Notes: generated by a model not told the origin, from the letters alone. Numbered from the stretch's first letter, positions 1-6,859 are shown. The stretch is DNA of 64,000 nucleotides from Paenibacillus graminis (GCF_000758705.1 NZ_CP009287.1:3968001-4032000), one strand, 5' to 3'. Made by a program: numbers and translations.

Positions 1-403
1 TAATAGAGACAGTGCCGCGTGTAACGGTGATCTTCTCAATATCCGCTGCCGGCAGCAGACGCTCACGGTTATATTTAATGGTGGACAGTCTGGCACGTTC
101 TACCTTTAAATACGGTCGGCGGAAAAACAGCAGTGCCGCAAGCAGAAAATACAGCACAACTCCCAGCCAATTGGCAAGAATACCGCTGCCCCTAGCTTCA
201 TCAATGGAGCCAACTACCCAGAACATAATGCCAAGCAGCATCAGTACTGCCGGAAATACGATATTGCGGCCTTTAAAAACATCGCTGCTTTTGGCAGCGG
301 CAGAAGAGGTTGAAGCATAGATAGACTCTTTCCCTTGCTTCTTGCGTTGCTTGTTAATTTGCTGTGTGTTGCGTTGAACCATTCTTTCCCAAGAACGGGC
401 CAT
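1..403 (-). CDS. Small membrane protein, C-terminus beyond left edge
   Basis: The frame opens with ATG at 403 behind a G-rich Shine-Dalgarno (GGGGGAA) and stays open to base 1, so the gene is cut by the window edge. The start reads MARSWERMVQRNTQQINKQ: a basic, Gln/Lys-rich cytoplasmic N-terminus of about 50 residues. Two hydrophobic stretches follow (roughly residues 50-67 and 78-95) separated by a short loop, so it is probably a two-span inner-membrane protein with a cytoplasmic C-terminal part. I do not recognise the family. It lies upstream of and codirectional with nothing that explains its role; the DUF896 gene follows on the same strand upstream. Confidence 0.6.
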   Translation of the reverse strand, partial: MARSWERMVQRNTQQINKQRKKQGKESIYASTSSAAAKSSDVFKGRNIVFPAVLMLLGIMFWVVGSIDEARGSGILANWLGVVLYFLLAALLFFRRPYLKVERARLSTIKYNRERLLPAADIEKITVTRGTVSI

Positions 404-487
404 GTCAGTTCCCCCTAGTCATCCTAAAATATCTATGAAAAGGAACAGAGCATTACTAACTCCTGCCTTGTTGCCTTGTTCATGCTC

Positions 488-661
488 TTATTTATCCACA
501 ATCTCAATGTTGTTGAGCTGAGCACGGAAGTTGCTGCGGATATTGCCCAGGTAGATCTCGCGAAGCTTGGCTCTTTCCGCAAGCTCCTCTTCACTCAGGC
601 CGTCACTCTTCTGTTTGCGCGCCAATTCGTTGATGCGGGCGACCAATTCATCAATATTCAA
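488..661 (-). CDS. ynzC: DUF896 (YnzC-like) small protein
   Basis: A 57-residue protein that starts with TTG at 661, preceded by AGGGAGGGG at good spacing. The sequence begins MNIDELVARINELARKQ and contains LSEEELAERAKLREIYLG and RSNF, the signature of the DUF896/YnzC family, short two-helix cytoplasmic proteins. In Bacillus the family member ynzC sits beside yneA and lexA, and the same arrangement is seen here (yneA is the next gene upstream, same strand). It could therefore be co-transcribed with yneA under SOS control. The molecular function of the family is not established. It falls below common ORF length cut-offs and uses a TTG start, so it is easily missed. Confidence 0.85.
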   Translation of the reverse strand: MNIDELVARINELARKQKSDGLSEEELAERAKLREIYLGNIRSNFRAQLNNIEIVDK

Positions 662-764
662 TGTGTTCCCCTCCCTATAAATTCATTCTAACTTTGCCAT
701 GAGAAAAAGAGCTTGTCAAGGTCTGCTCCCTGAAAGCTCTTAGCATCAATCTATGGGTACTGAT

Positions 765-1169
765 TCAGTATGAATATACAGGCAAAGTCAGCACATCTCC
801 GGCTTGAATATTACTGTTCTCTAGACCGCTTGTCCGTTTGATTCCTTCTATATATACAGCCGTTTTCATATCAGCCGGTTTGTTCTTCAGTGCAATGCTC
901 CATAGAGTATCCCCGCGTTCAACAACGACCCTCTTTTCCTGCTTGGCCGAAGAGACGGATCCTGCAAACACATTACCCACTACCGTAAACCCTGAGATCA
1001 CCAGCAGAAAAATCATAGCCAGCTTTACAATATTGTCTTTCCGGATTAATGTTCGATAGGGTGATATAAAAGATAAGAGCAGATTCTTAATATTTAGTCT
1101 GTCCATTGAAGCTGTATGGTCCTCATGAACCTCATCGTAAATACTACGGTATGTGCTGTACTTTAACAT
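765..1169 (-). CDS. yneA: YneA-like cell division suppressor, LysM protein
   Basis: Protein of 134 residues. I chose ATG at 1169 because TGGAGGTCG lies at ideal distance; a longer frame upstream has no ribosome site. A hydrophobic segment (about residues 48-68) acts as a membrane anchor or uncleaved signal. The C-terminal 50 residues form one LysM domain (VVVERGDTLWSIALKNKP...VLTLPV), which would bind peptidoglycan. This order, and divergent placement next to lexA, match YneA, the SOS-induced protein that delays septation in Bacillus by acting at the membrane. Its promoter carries LexA boxes (1183-1261). The N-terminal cytoplasmic part is longer than in B. subtilis YneA, so the detailed function may differ. 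Confidence 0.85.
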   Translation of the reverse strand: MLKYSTYRSIYDEVHEDHTASMDRLNIKNLLLSFISPYRTLIRKDNIVKLAMIFLLVISGFTVVGNVFAGSVSSAKQEKRVVVERGDTLWSIALKNKPADMKTAVYIEGIKRTSGLENSNIQAGDVLTLPVYSY

Positions 1170-1182
1170 ATTAATCGACCTC

Positions 1183-1261
1183 CAAACACTTGTTCTTACT
1201 TTCGAAATTAATATAACACGAACATGTGTTTTGATCAATAGTTTTTTCGAACAATTGTTCC
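1183..1261 (-). promoter_or_regulatory. yneA promoter with three LexA boxes
   Basis: On the minus strand TTGATC (1233-1238) and TATATT (1210-1215) are 17 bp apart. Three sites fit the Gram-positive SOS box CGAACnnnnGTTC with at most two mismatches: 1183-1196 (CAAACACTTGTTCT), 1219-1232 (CGAACATGTGTTTT, lying between -35 and -10) and 1248-1261 (CGAACAATTGTTCC, the best match). The middle box should block polymerase directly. Confidence 0.8.
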
Positions 1262-1337
1262 CTTCTTTTGAATGCTCCTTTTTACCGGAATAAGACAGCT
1301 TATTTCACAAAATCCCTGCTATTTTAGCCAGCGTTTT

Positions 1338-1377
1338 AGAACTTATGTTTGTACGAACGGCAGTTCTATGTTATAAT
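1338..1377 (+). promoter_or_regulatory. lexA promoter with LexA box
   Basis: TTGTAC (1349-1354) and TATAAT (1372-1377) are separated by 17 bp. A strong SOS box, CGAACGGCAGTTCT (1354-1367), occupies the spacer; a weaker one, AGAACTTATGTTTG (1338-1351), overlaps the -35. This is autoregulation of lexA as known in Bacillus. Confidence 0.85.
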
Positions 1378-1409
1378 TTTCCCAAACATAATATATGGGG
1401 TTGATTCCG

Positions 1410-2036
1410 ATGTCAAAGATTTCGAGTCGTCAGCTGGCGATCCTGGAATTTATTCGTAACGAAGTCCGCAGCAAGGGTTATCCGCCTTCTGTCCGGGAAA
1501 TCGGCGAAGCTGTAGGACTGGCTTCCAGCTCCACGGTACATGGCCATCTGGACCGGCTGGAGAAGAAAGGGCTTATCCGCCGCGATCCAACGAAACCGCG
1601 TGCAATAGAATTGCTGGGTCAAGAGGATTCCGAGAATGTTCATCAGTTCGTTCAGACGGTAACACGCATTCCTGTCGTTGGAAAGGTTACTGCCGGGGTG
1701 CCAATCACAGCAACAGAGAATATTGAGGATTACTTTCCGTTGCCTACTCATTATGTAGGAGATAACAAAGTGTTCATGCTGTCCGTCCTTGGTGATAGTA
1801 TGGTGGACGCAGGCATTATGAACGGTGACTACGTCATCGTCCGCCAGCAGCAGACTGCGGATAACGGCGATATCGTGGTGGCCATGACTGAAGAAGATGA
1901 AGCAACCGTTAAGACCTTCTACAAAGAGCGTGACCACATCCGCCTGCAGCCGGAGAATCCGGCTTATGAGCCTCTACGTCTGAATCGTGTCACGATTCTG
2001 GGCAGAGTTATTGGTCTATTCCGCGATATTCATTAG
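1410..2036 (+). CDS. lexA: SOS repressor LexA
   Basis: 208 residues, the usual LexA length. Start chosen at ATG 1410 because GGGG lies 9 bp upstream; the in-frame ATG at 1395 has no ribosome site. The N-terminal winged helix (residues 1-68; [32 protein letters not shown]) binds SOS boxes. The C-terminal S24 peptidase domain has the self-cleavage bond Ala95-Gly96 (VTAGV), catalytic Ser130 (GDSM) and Lys168 (ATVKTF). RecA filaments on single-stranded DNA trigger cleavage and so derepress the regulon. It is divergent from yneA and autoregulated. Predicted target boxes elsewhere in the window lie at 2176, 8958 and 58948. A rho-independent terminator follows immediately. Confidence 0.97.
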   Translation: MSKISSRQLAILEFIRNEVRSKGYPPSVREIGEAVGLASSSTVHGHLDRLEKKGLIRRDPTKPRAIELLGQEDSENVHQFVQTVTRIPVVGKVTAGVPITATENIEDYFPLPTHYVGDNKVFMLSVLGDSMVDAGIMNGDYVIVRQQQTADNGDIVVAMTEEDEATVKTFYKERDHIRLQPENPAYEPLRLNRVTILGRVIGLFRDIH

Positions 2037-2059
2037 CATTGCATTTACTCCCCTCCATT

Positions 2060-2095
2060 AAGACTGCTCCGCTGGAATAGCGGGACAGTCTTTTT
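2060..2095 (+). terminator. Terminator of lexA
   Basis: AAGACTG...CAGTCTT stem with CCGCT/AGCGG extension, followed by TTTTT. Confidence 0.85.
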
Positions 2096-2175
2096 CCTTT
2101 TCTCCAGTCCGACCTTCCCGCGTAACCTATTTTGTTCGCCATCCAGTCTTTCCATATGCCCTTTTCACCCGATAA

Positions 2176-2212
2176 GAACATTTGTTCTACCCGACTCGCT
2201 GGTGCATATTAT
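2176..2212 (+). promoter_or_regulatory. LexA box and promoter before L,D-transpeptidase
   Basis: GAACATTTGTTC (2176-2187) is a perfect GAACnnnnGTTC palindrome. Its right half overlaps a possible -35 TTGTTC (2182-2187); CATATT (2205-2210) lies 17 bp downstream. It is 81 bp before the start of the transpeptidase gene, in the same orientation, and after the lexA terminator. Confidence 0.65.
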
Positions 2213-2268
2213 TTCAGAACTCTCCTTCCTCTCCACTCATATCCTGATCATAAAGGAGTGCTGATCAC

Positions 2269-2607
2269 ATGCCCAACTATCGAATCATTATCGATCTGTC
2301 ACAGCGGATGCTGTATCTGCTGGACAATAACACTGTTATTAGAGGGTTCCCTGTAGGGATTGGCAAAATGTTAACGGTCTCTCCGGTTGGAGAATATACC
2401 ATTATCAACAAACAGCGTAACCCCGGAGGCCCGTTCGGGGCCTTTTGGATGGGCCTGTCCAAACCCCATTATGGGATTCACGGAACCAATGACCCTTCCT
2501 CTATCGGCAAAATGGTCTCCCACGGCTGTATTCGGATGTACAATGAGGATGTATTGTGGCTCGCAGCCACCGTCCCCGTTGGAACCCGGGTAACCATTCG
2601 GCAATAA
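2269..2607 (+). CDS. L,D-transpeptidase (YkuD domain)
   Basis: 112 residues, essentially a bare YkuD catalytic domain. The active-site signature is clear: [10 protein letters not shown] (His71) and SHGCIRM with His85, the catalytic Cys87 and Arg89. Such enzymes make 3-3 (meso-DAP to meso-DAP) crosslinks in peptidoglycan or attach proteins to it. Unusually there is no signal peptide, LysM or spore-targeting module; the protein starts directly with the beta-strand [13 protein letters not shown]. Short forms like this are common in spore formers. AAAGGAG precedes the ATG at 9 bp. A perfect LexA-type box lies upstream (2176), so I infer SOS control. How the enzyme reaches the wall is not evident from sequence. 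Confidence 0.9.
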   Translation: MPNYRIIIDLSQRMLYLLDNNTVIRGFPVGIGKMLTVSPVGEYTIINKQRNPGGPFGAFWMGLSKPHYGIHGTNDPSSIGKMVSHGCIRMYNEDVLWLAATVPVGTRVTIRQ

Positions 2608-2615
2608 CCAGAGAA

Positions 2616-2663
2616 AAGGACACCTATGCCAGACGTGCAGCAGCGTCCTCGCAGGGTGTCCTT
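2616..2663 (+). terminator. Inverted repeat, weak terminator candidate
   Basis: AAGGACACC (2616-2624) and GGTGTCCTT (2655-2663) pair across a 30-nt loop after the transpeptidase gene. There is no clear T tract, so the terminator call is tentative. Confidence 0.35.
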
Positions 2664-2761
2664 CATGTTATAACATTTATTTTGCGCACTAACAGGAAAA
2701 GTGCAGTAATATGTCGAAACTTGTACATTGGAAAATTAAATCTTGAAAGGAAGTGCCTGGT

Positions 2762-3139
2762 TTGAATCAATCCAAAGTCAGAACCCACGTCGATTTTAAA
2801 GTCGAAGCACTGGGTAAGCTCTCTAACCTTTTGCTGAACAATAATCATGGAGAACGCAAAGTCAATCTGCTTACTGCGTTCGGCAGCATCGAGGGCAATG
2901 TAGCTACGAATACCAGCAGTAAAGAGGATGTATTTAATTTCAAATCACTAATGGACGATGTTATCGTAGACGAATACATCTCCTACTTGGGTGCTGAGCA
3001 TCCTGAAAAATCATTCAACTATAATTTTGTTGTCCTGGACAACGTGATTGTACGTCCTTTTGCCAGTTATGGGACTGAAATTGAATATAAGCAGCTTATT
3101 GTCTATGCGGATCAAATTACCGCCTTTAACTTTCTGTAA
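2762..3139 (+). CDS. Unassigned conserved-looking protein
   Basis: 125 residues if started at TTG 2762, which has AAAGGA 10 bp upstream; a GTG at 2753 is the alternative but sits almost on the ribosome site. Soluble, no signal or membrane segment. It reads as alternating strands with several Asn-rich turns (VDFKVEALGKL, KVNLLTAFGSIEGNV, NYNFVVLDNVIV, IEYKQLIVYADQITAF). I do not recognise a family. It is a single-gene unit between the L,D-transpeptidase and a convergent gene, and a GTGCCTCC/GGAGGCAC inverted repeat follows. Real coding is supported by the ribosome site and good codon use. Confidence 0.6.
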   Translation: MNQSKVRTHVDFKVEALGKLSNLLLNNNHGERKVNLLTAFGSIEGNVATNTSSKEDVFNFKSLMDDVIVDEYISYLGAEHPEKSFNYNFVVLDNVIVRPFASYGTEIEYKQLIVYADQITAFNFL

Positions 3140-3177
3140 AGCTGTACATCTCTACATATTGAAGCAATAAACAGCTT

Positions 3178-3229
3178 GTGCCTCCTGGTATACATCACCA
3201 TGGCCCGCAGAATAAAATCACGGAGGCAC
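3178..3229. terminator. Inverted repeat between convergent genes
   Basis: GTGCCTCC (3178-3185) pairs with GGAGGCAC (3222-3229) around a 36-nt loop. Its position between convergent stop codons suggests a shared terminator, but no strong T run is present. Confidence 0.35.
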
Positions 3230-3235
3230 TTAGCT

Positions 3236-3778
3236 TTATTGCCGCGTCTGCTCATATCCGAGTTCATCCAGTATACCTTCTGCCAGTGCGAGCTGAACCT
3301 CTCCGGGTTCCTTCAGCTTTCTGGCATGGACCACTGCGCTTTTAACCACTTTTTCAATCAGCCGCCGGCCCTGTTCTCTGGTAATGGACACTTCCACTCC
3401 AGAGCGCCCCACCACTTCCGATAAGCAGAAGAATGCAATCCGCATACTGTAATTTTCCCGGCTTAAAAAGTAGAACAGATAAGGGATATTCTTCAGCAGA
3501 CGATCTACCCAGTTCGTGATCTCACGGATCTGATAAATTTCTCTCCGGTCTAGCTCATACCCGTTAAAGATCAGGGTTACCTTTCCGCGCAGCCTTTTCT
3601 TTTCGTACTTTTTGAACTCCCGCAGATAATTCTCCAGCCGCCCCTTTTCTACATCTTCCCTGGATACATTCAGGACGGTTATCCCTTCCGTATCCGCATT
3701 TCGTGCTGGCGTTACTGCAATATCTCCAGTTTCCTGCTGCTTTGGCAGCCCCAGCCGCAACCGCAAACTCTCTTCCAT
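3236..3778 (-). CDS. Unassigned cytoplasmic protein
   Basis: 180 residues from ATG 3778, which has GGAAGG 8 bp upstream (a GTG three codons earlier has none). Highly charged N-terminal half with a Lys/Arg/Glu-rich helix (LREFKKYEKKRLRGKVTL). The middle part reads IFNGYELDRREIYQI REITNWVDRLLKNIPYLFYFLS, and the C-terminal part SRENYSMRIAFFCLSEVV is mildly hydrophobic but not convincingly membrane-spanning. I do not recognise the domain. It stands alone on the minus strand, convergent with the gene at 2762. No ligand-binding or catalytic motif is visible. Confidence 0.6.
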   Translation of the reverse strand: MEESLRLRLGLPKQQETGDIAVTPARNADTEGITVLNVSREDVEKGRLENYLREFKKYEKKRLRGKVTLIFNGYELDRREIYQIREITNWVDRLLKNIPYLFYFLSRENYSMRIAFFCLSEVVGRSGVEVSITREQGRRLIEKVVKSAVVHARKLKEPGEVQLALAEGILDELGYEQTRQ

Positions 3779-3824
3779 TCCCGTCACCTTCCAGTTATGT
3801 AGATTAAGATACCTCTTATCATTG

Positions 3825-3846
3825 AAAAGGCACCCCGAAGGATGCC
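3825..3846 (-). terminator. Terminator of the 73-residue gene
   Basis: On the minus strand GGCATCC-TTCG-GGGTGCC (one G.U pair, UUCG tetraloop) followed by TTTTC. It follows the gene at 3885-4106. Confidence 0.75.
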
Positions 3847-3884
3847 CTGAATCCCAAGACTTCTGCTGCTAAGCCCCAAGCTAA

Positions 3885-4106
3885 CTACAGAATGCTGCGG
3901 AGTAACCGGATTGCTGCAGCATTTAAACGCAATGCTTCACGTATGGAAGCTCTCGCAGCCAGCAGTTCGCGTCTGGCCCGGCTGGGATTGGGTACCCGCC
4001 GTAAATTTTCATTGATTTCTTCCAGTCTCTCCAGCAAAATAGCTCTTTGCGCACGCAGCAAATTCAGCGCTCTGCGGATTCTTGCACGCTCGCGTTCTGT
4101 CATCAT
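3885..4106 (-). CDS. Small Arg/Leu-rich helical protein
   Basis: 73 residues, started at ATG 4106 (the next codon is also ATG) with AAAGAGGTG upstream. The sequence is almost entirely predicted helix with a heptad-like Leu/Arg/Ala pattern (ERERARIRRALNLLRAQRA, LLERLEEINENLRRV, ARRELLAARASIREALRL), so two or three coiled-coil helices broken at VPNPS are likely. Strongly basic. No family recognised. A good terminator (3825-3846) closes the single-gene unit. Small basic coiled-coil proteins of this type are often DNA- or spore-associated in spore formers, but nothing here proves it. Confidence 0.6.
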   Translation of the reverse strand: MMTERERARIRRALNLLRAQRAILLERLEEINENLRRVPNPSRARRELLAARASIREALRLNAAAIRLLRSIL

Positions 4107-4262
4107 TTACACCTCTTTTACGTTTGATAGTATAAGAGATGCAATTGATGCTGCATTGGTATGTGCGATCAGGCAGTAAAATTCAAGAAAACAAAAGAGC
4201 CGCTTCTCAGCAGCTCATAGTAAAGGACGGAAAAAAGCTCATCCGGAACAGGGCTGGGCCAT

Positions 4263-4493
4263 CTATTCTTCCTGTTTTTTCGGAACACGGACTCTGAACT
4301 CAAATCCATCCCGGCTGTAACACATTCCGGCTACAAGCACATCATCCGGGGTCCATCTCTGCACAGGTCCGGCATAGTCTGCAATTACATGCGGCTTGCC
4401 TTCAATTAACTGAACGACATATACCTTCACTTGAGAAAGCGCCGCAGCGAACAAATCGGCATCGCTCGTCAGAACTTTATACGTTGACTTCAC
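4263..4493 (-). CDS. Small unassigned protein
   Basis: 76 residues starting at GTG 4493 with a near-perfect AAGGAGGTG site. Soluble; contains VLTSDADLFAAALSQVKVYVVQLIEG, then AGPVQRWTPDDVLVAGMCYSR and a basic C-terminus FRVRVPKKQEE. No recognised domain or catalytic motif. Single-gene unit on the minus strand; the 326 bp upstream are noncoding. Probably a conserved small protein of the genus, function unknown. Confidence 0.6.
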   Translation of the reverse strand: MKSTYKVLTSDADLFAAALSQVKVYVVQLIEGKPHVIADYAGPVQRWTPDDVLVAGMCYSRDGFEFRVRVPKKQEE

Positions 4494-4819
4494 AAAGGCA
4501 CCTCCTTATCGGCTGGTTGATACCCACACAGGCAATTCCCTGATTTTTTGGAATATATGTATAACAAATTAACAGACTTCCATTTCAGACAGAAGAATTT
4601 CCATACATAGGTAGTATACAGCGGCACCGAACAATATGTAAACGAGTCAGGCTGTTTATTTTCCATAAAAAAAGTGCATTCTGTTAATTATTTAAATTCT
4701 GGCATGAGAAACAAATTTTTTTTGCAAGTGTCATTTTTATGACTTGGCTTGCCTTTCCGTGCGGGATTTGGTAAGACTAATTTAGTTTAGAACAGACTGA
4801 ATGATAAGGAGGAAGCACT
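4494..4819. other. Noncoding stretch
   Basis: AT-rich intergenic region between divergent genes. I see no gene. An imperfect inverted repeat (AAGTGTCA...TGACTTG near 4725-4748) and AT-rich promoter-like tracts are present but nothing I can assign firmly. Confidence 0.4.
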
Positions 4820-5038
4820 TTGGAGGAAGTTAGAATTCAGAAAAAGGACCGTACCGTCAGCTTTAGGGTGATCGAGGAAGCAGGCGAATTTATCGTGTTT
4901 GATATGTCACTGTCCAACCCGTCCGGCAGTCGCACCAATTATAGCGGGAAACAGTTCCAGGAAGCCTGGAAGGCAGTAGAATCCATCCTTGGGGAAACTG
5001 CAATTCCAGACGAAATCATCAAGTATGCCAACTCCTAA
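4820..5038 (+). CDS. Small unassigned protein
   Basis: 72 residues beginning with TTG at 4820, with AAGGAGGAAG upstream. Acidic N-terminus (MEEVRIQKKDRTVSFRVIEE) followed by a beta-rich middle (GEFIVFDMSLSNP) and a helical end (FQEAWKAVESILGETAIPDEIIKYANS). No membrane segment or metal motif. Family not recognised. A strong terminator follows 4 bp after the stop, so it is monocistronic. Confidence 0.6.
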   Translation: MEEVRIQKKDRTVSFRVIEEAGEFIVFDMSLSNPSGSRTNYSGKQFQEAWKAVESILGETAIPDEIIKYANS

Positions 5039-5042
5039 TCCG

Positions 5043-5073
5043 CAGCAAAGGCCCCTGCAACGGGGCTTTTGCT
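5043..5073 (+). terminator. Rho-independent terminator
   Basis: AGCAAAGGCCCC-TGCAAC-GGGGCTTTTGCT, a long stem whose arms include the A and T runs, so it can work both ways. Confidence 0.85.
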
Positions 5074-5075
5074 GT

Positions 5076-5422
5076 ATTCTATCCATTTTCCTGACGATTA
5101 TTGGAGCCTGGGTAGGAACCAATTCCATCACTTTAGATCCGCCGCGAAATTTCTTTTACCGGTGGCCCAGAAATTTTTCCATAGCATTTTGGGTCGAAGC
5201 CTTCATTGCCCAGCCTGCAGCAAGGTTGGCTATGAAAAAATTACATGCACAGCAGGCCCGCAAATTAGCAAGCGGACGTTCTTAGGCCTTCGGGCTAGGT
5301 GTCAGCTAGAAACCCGACAAGTGCAGGAGCGGCAGGTATTCATCAAAATAATTGCCGTGCTGCGGATGAACCCCTTCTACCATTTGCATAGTCTATCTCA
5401 AATACTACTGGGGGTATGCACT
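5076..5422. other. Noncoding stretch
   Basis: About 350 bp between the terminator and the next start. Open frames cross it but lack ribosome sites and show no coding character. No RNA gene or repeat recognised. Confidence 0.4.
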
Positions 5423-5854
5423 ATGACACGGTTTCTTGATGCCAGAACTTCACAGAACGCCAGTACTGCAGGCAGTATGAACGGAGTAGGATTAACCGCA
5501 AACCAAAATGTACTTGTTGGCCAGATCGGATTAAATACCGCTGGAGCTGAGGGGCCAATCAGGGTACAGCTTTATGGAGTTGCAACATTTTTTGTGTTTT
5601 CAGGAGGATTCATCACCTTGAATCTTTTTGCAGTCAGAGGAAGTGTTGCCACCGATCCAGTGATCGCGTCAAACCGGCTTCAGTTAAATCCCGGAGCTAC
5701 AACTCCGACAAATACATTCCCGCTGTATCTGATAGGTTCGGACTACAATCCAGTACCGTCTGATGAGATCGTCTATTCCTTATTTGTGAACAGCTCAGTT
5801 AACGTTAACCGGATCGGTCCAGAGAGCTTTAATGGCTGCGCTTATTCAGACTAG
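5423..5854 (+). CDS. Unassigned Ser/Thr/Asn-rich beta protein
   Basis: 143 residues from ATG 5423 with GGGGGT about 7 bp upstream; the longer open frame has no ribosome site. Low charge, rich in Gly, Asn, Ser, Thr and Val with alternating strands (NQNVLVGQIGLN, IRVQLYGVATFFVFSGGFITLNLFAVRG, TFPLYLIGSDY, IVYSLFVNSSVNV), which looks like a jelly-roll or other all-beta surface fold. No signal peptide. Spore-surface or exosporium proteins of Bacilli often look like this, but the assignment is only a guess. It is the last chromosomal gene before the prophage left end. Confidence 0.6.
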   Translation: MTRFLDARTSQNASTAGSMNGVGLTANQNVLVGQIGLNTAGAEGPIRVQLYGVATFFVFSGGFITLNLFAVRGSVATDPVIASNRLQLNPGATTPTNTFPLYLIGSDYNPVPSDEIVYSLFVNSSVNVNRIGPESFNGCAYSD

Positions 5855-5896
5855 AATGATATTCCCCGACTGTACCGGATAACTTGATATCTGCAC

Positions 5897-5929
5897 AAAA
5901 AAAGCCCTTGACGCATTAGCGTCAAGGGC
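5897..5929 (-). terminator. Original glnA terminator, displaced
   Basis: On the minus strand GCCCTTGACGC-TAAT-GCGTCAAGGGC followed by seven Ts. One arm (5919-5929) lies inside the attL repeat and the other outside it. Before insertion of the prophage this hairpin ended glnA. Confidence 0.85.
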
Positions 5930-5991
5930 TGCTTCATCCTAGTAAAGAGTCATGTACTGATCTCTTTCCCATTCGTGGACTTGGGTGCGGT
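5918..5991. repeat. attL: 74-bp copy of glnA 3' end
   Basis: Bases 5918-5991 are identical to 15152-15225. Read on the minus strand the copy encodes the last residues of glutamine synthetase ([17 protein letters not shown] and stop). It is a displaced 3' gene end, typical of site-specific integration into a gene end. The identity stops sharply at both sides. Confidence 0.92.
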
Positions 5992-6098
5992 TTACAGTTT
6001 GGCCTTTTTAGATCAATCTGAACGCTACTGAATGCCTTGTATAAAAGGGAACTAAGAGAGGTGACTTTTTAAAATGTACTGCCTTCCTTCTATTATAT

Positions 6099-6139
6099 GT
6101 GGGCATTTTGTGGGCATTTTGTGGGCGTTTATGTGGGCA
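6099..6139 (+). repeat. Left integrase arm-type repeats
   Basis: Four copies of GTGGGCA (third is GTGGGCG) start at 6099, 6110, 6121 and 6133, about one helical turn apart, 108 bp inside attL. The same motif occurs twice beside attR (15071, 15082). Spacing and position fit arm-binding sites of the N-terminal domain of the integrase. Confidence 0.7.
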
Positions 6140-6185
6140 CTACTTTTGAGTCATATTAAAGCCATAAAAATTGAGCCGTCCAGGA

Positions 6186-6404
6186 TTATTCCTGTGGCGG
6201 CTCTTCTACATACTCAATTAATTCAGAAATGTCTTTCAGTTCCAATGCAATCATAATCTTGTTGAGATTTTCCGGGGACCAAGCTTTGGATTTATTATCG
6301 GCCATATCTGAGATAGTGGGGTACCGTATTCCTGTCGTTTTAGATAGTTGGTTTGCATTTAGCCTTTTTTCATAAAGTAGCTTGTCCAGTTTGAGTCTTA
6401 ACAT
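6186..6404 (-). CDS. XRE-family (Cro/CI-like) regulator
   Basis: 72 residues, a single helix-turn-helix domain: LDKLLYEKRLNANQLSKTTGIRYPTISDMADNK, then WSPENLNKIMIALELKDISELIEYV. This is the compact Cro/CI form seen in phages and mobile elements; it would bind operator DNA as a dimer. It is transcribed away from a strong divergent promoter (6481-6509) surrounded by ACGAT-type inverted repeats that are the likely operators. Its own promoter is TTGAAT-17-TATATT (minus strand). The element's other, ImmA-linked repressor is truncated, so this may be the functional regulator that remains. Confidence 0.85.
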   Translation of the reverse strand: MLRLKLDKLLYEKRLNANQLSKTTGIRYPTISDMADNKSKAWSPENLNKIMIALELKDISELIEYVEEPPQE

Positions 6405-6421
6405 ATGCTCACCTCATCAAT

Positions 6422-6450
6422 AATATACCCGATTTCCGTAAAATATTCAA
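6422..6450 (-). promoter_or_regulatory. Promoter of the XRE regulator
   Basis: Minus strand TTGAAT (6445-6450) and TATATT (6422-6427) with a 17-bp spacer, 20 bp before the start codon. Confidence 0.65.
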
Positions 6451-6460
6451 CGAACCTCGA

Positions 6461-6509
6461 ACGATTATATACGATTATCGTTGACATATATACGAATATC
6501 GTATATAAT
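6461..6509 (+). promoter_or_regulatory. Consensus promoter with XRE operators
   Basis: TTGACA (6481-6486) and TATAAT (6504-6509) match consensus exactly with a 17-bp spacer. Inverted repeats ACGATTATCGT (6471-6481) and TACGAATATCGTA (6491-6503) cover the -35 and the spacer, and a half site ACGATTAT lies at 6461. Binding there by the divergent XRE protein would repress this promoter. Confidence 0.8.
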
Positions 6510-6536
6510 TATATATGTAGAGAGGAGGTGAACACA

Positions 6537-6656
6537 TTGGATAAATCGAGACAAGAAAGGCGGAAAGAGGAAAAAGCTGAAACAGTCAAGACGGTGACGG
6601 CAATCATCGGCTTGATAAACTCAATCCTCACCCTCATCTACTTGCTGATTAGGTAA
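6537..6656 (+). CDS. 39-residue membrane peptide
   Basis: Starts with TTG 6537 behind GAGGAGGTG, in a transcript from a perfect consensus promoter. Residues 1-18 are highly charged (MDKSRQERRKEEKAETVK); residues 19-38 are one hydrophobic helix (TVTAIIGLINSILTLIYLLI). The charged-end plus single-span build resembles phage holin-like or type I toxin peptides, but the polarity and motif are not diagnostic. Tight control by the neighbouring XRE protein is inferred. Alternatively it is a small subunit or modulator of a membrane protein. Confidence 0.6.
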   Translation: MDKSRQERRKEEKAETVKTVTAIIGLINSILTLIYLLIR

Positions 6657-6766
6657 GTTATCCCGAAACCTTGGCCCCGAAAGGGGCTGAGGCCTAGGGG
6701 GATGAAATACAAGGGCCGCCTTTCCTCTCGATTATAACATAACTATAAGATAAGGAGCGATGAGCC

Positions 6767-6859
6767 ATGAGCATTAAAGAAAGAACTACTGTAATTGCCA
6801 CATATGCCGCACTGGTAATAAGCATCGCCAATACCGTTATCTTGTTGGTGAAATGGTAA
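6767..6859 (+). CDS. 30-residue membrane peptide
   Basis: ATG 6767 with AAGGAG 10 bp upstream. The peptide MSIKERTTVIATYAALVISI is followed by ANTVILLVKW and stops: a basic start, then one transmembrane helix nearly to the C-terminus. It overlaps the next gene by one base (TAATG), so translation is probably coupled. Same build as the 39-residue peptide upstream, which suggests a pair of small membrane peptides in one operon. Holin-like toxin is possible; not proven. Confidence 0.55.
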   Translation: MSIKERTTVIATYAALVISIANTVILLVKW

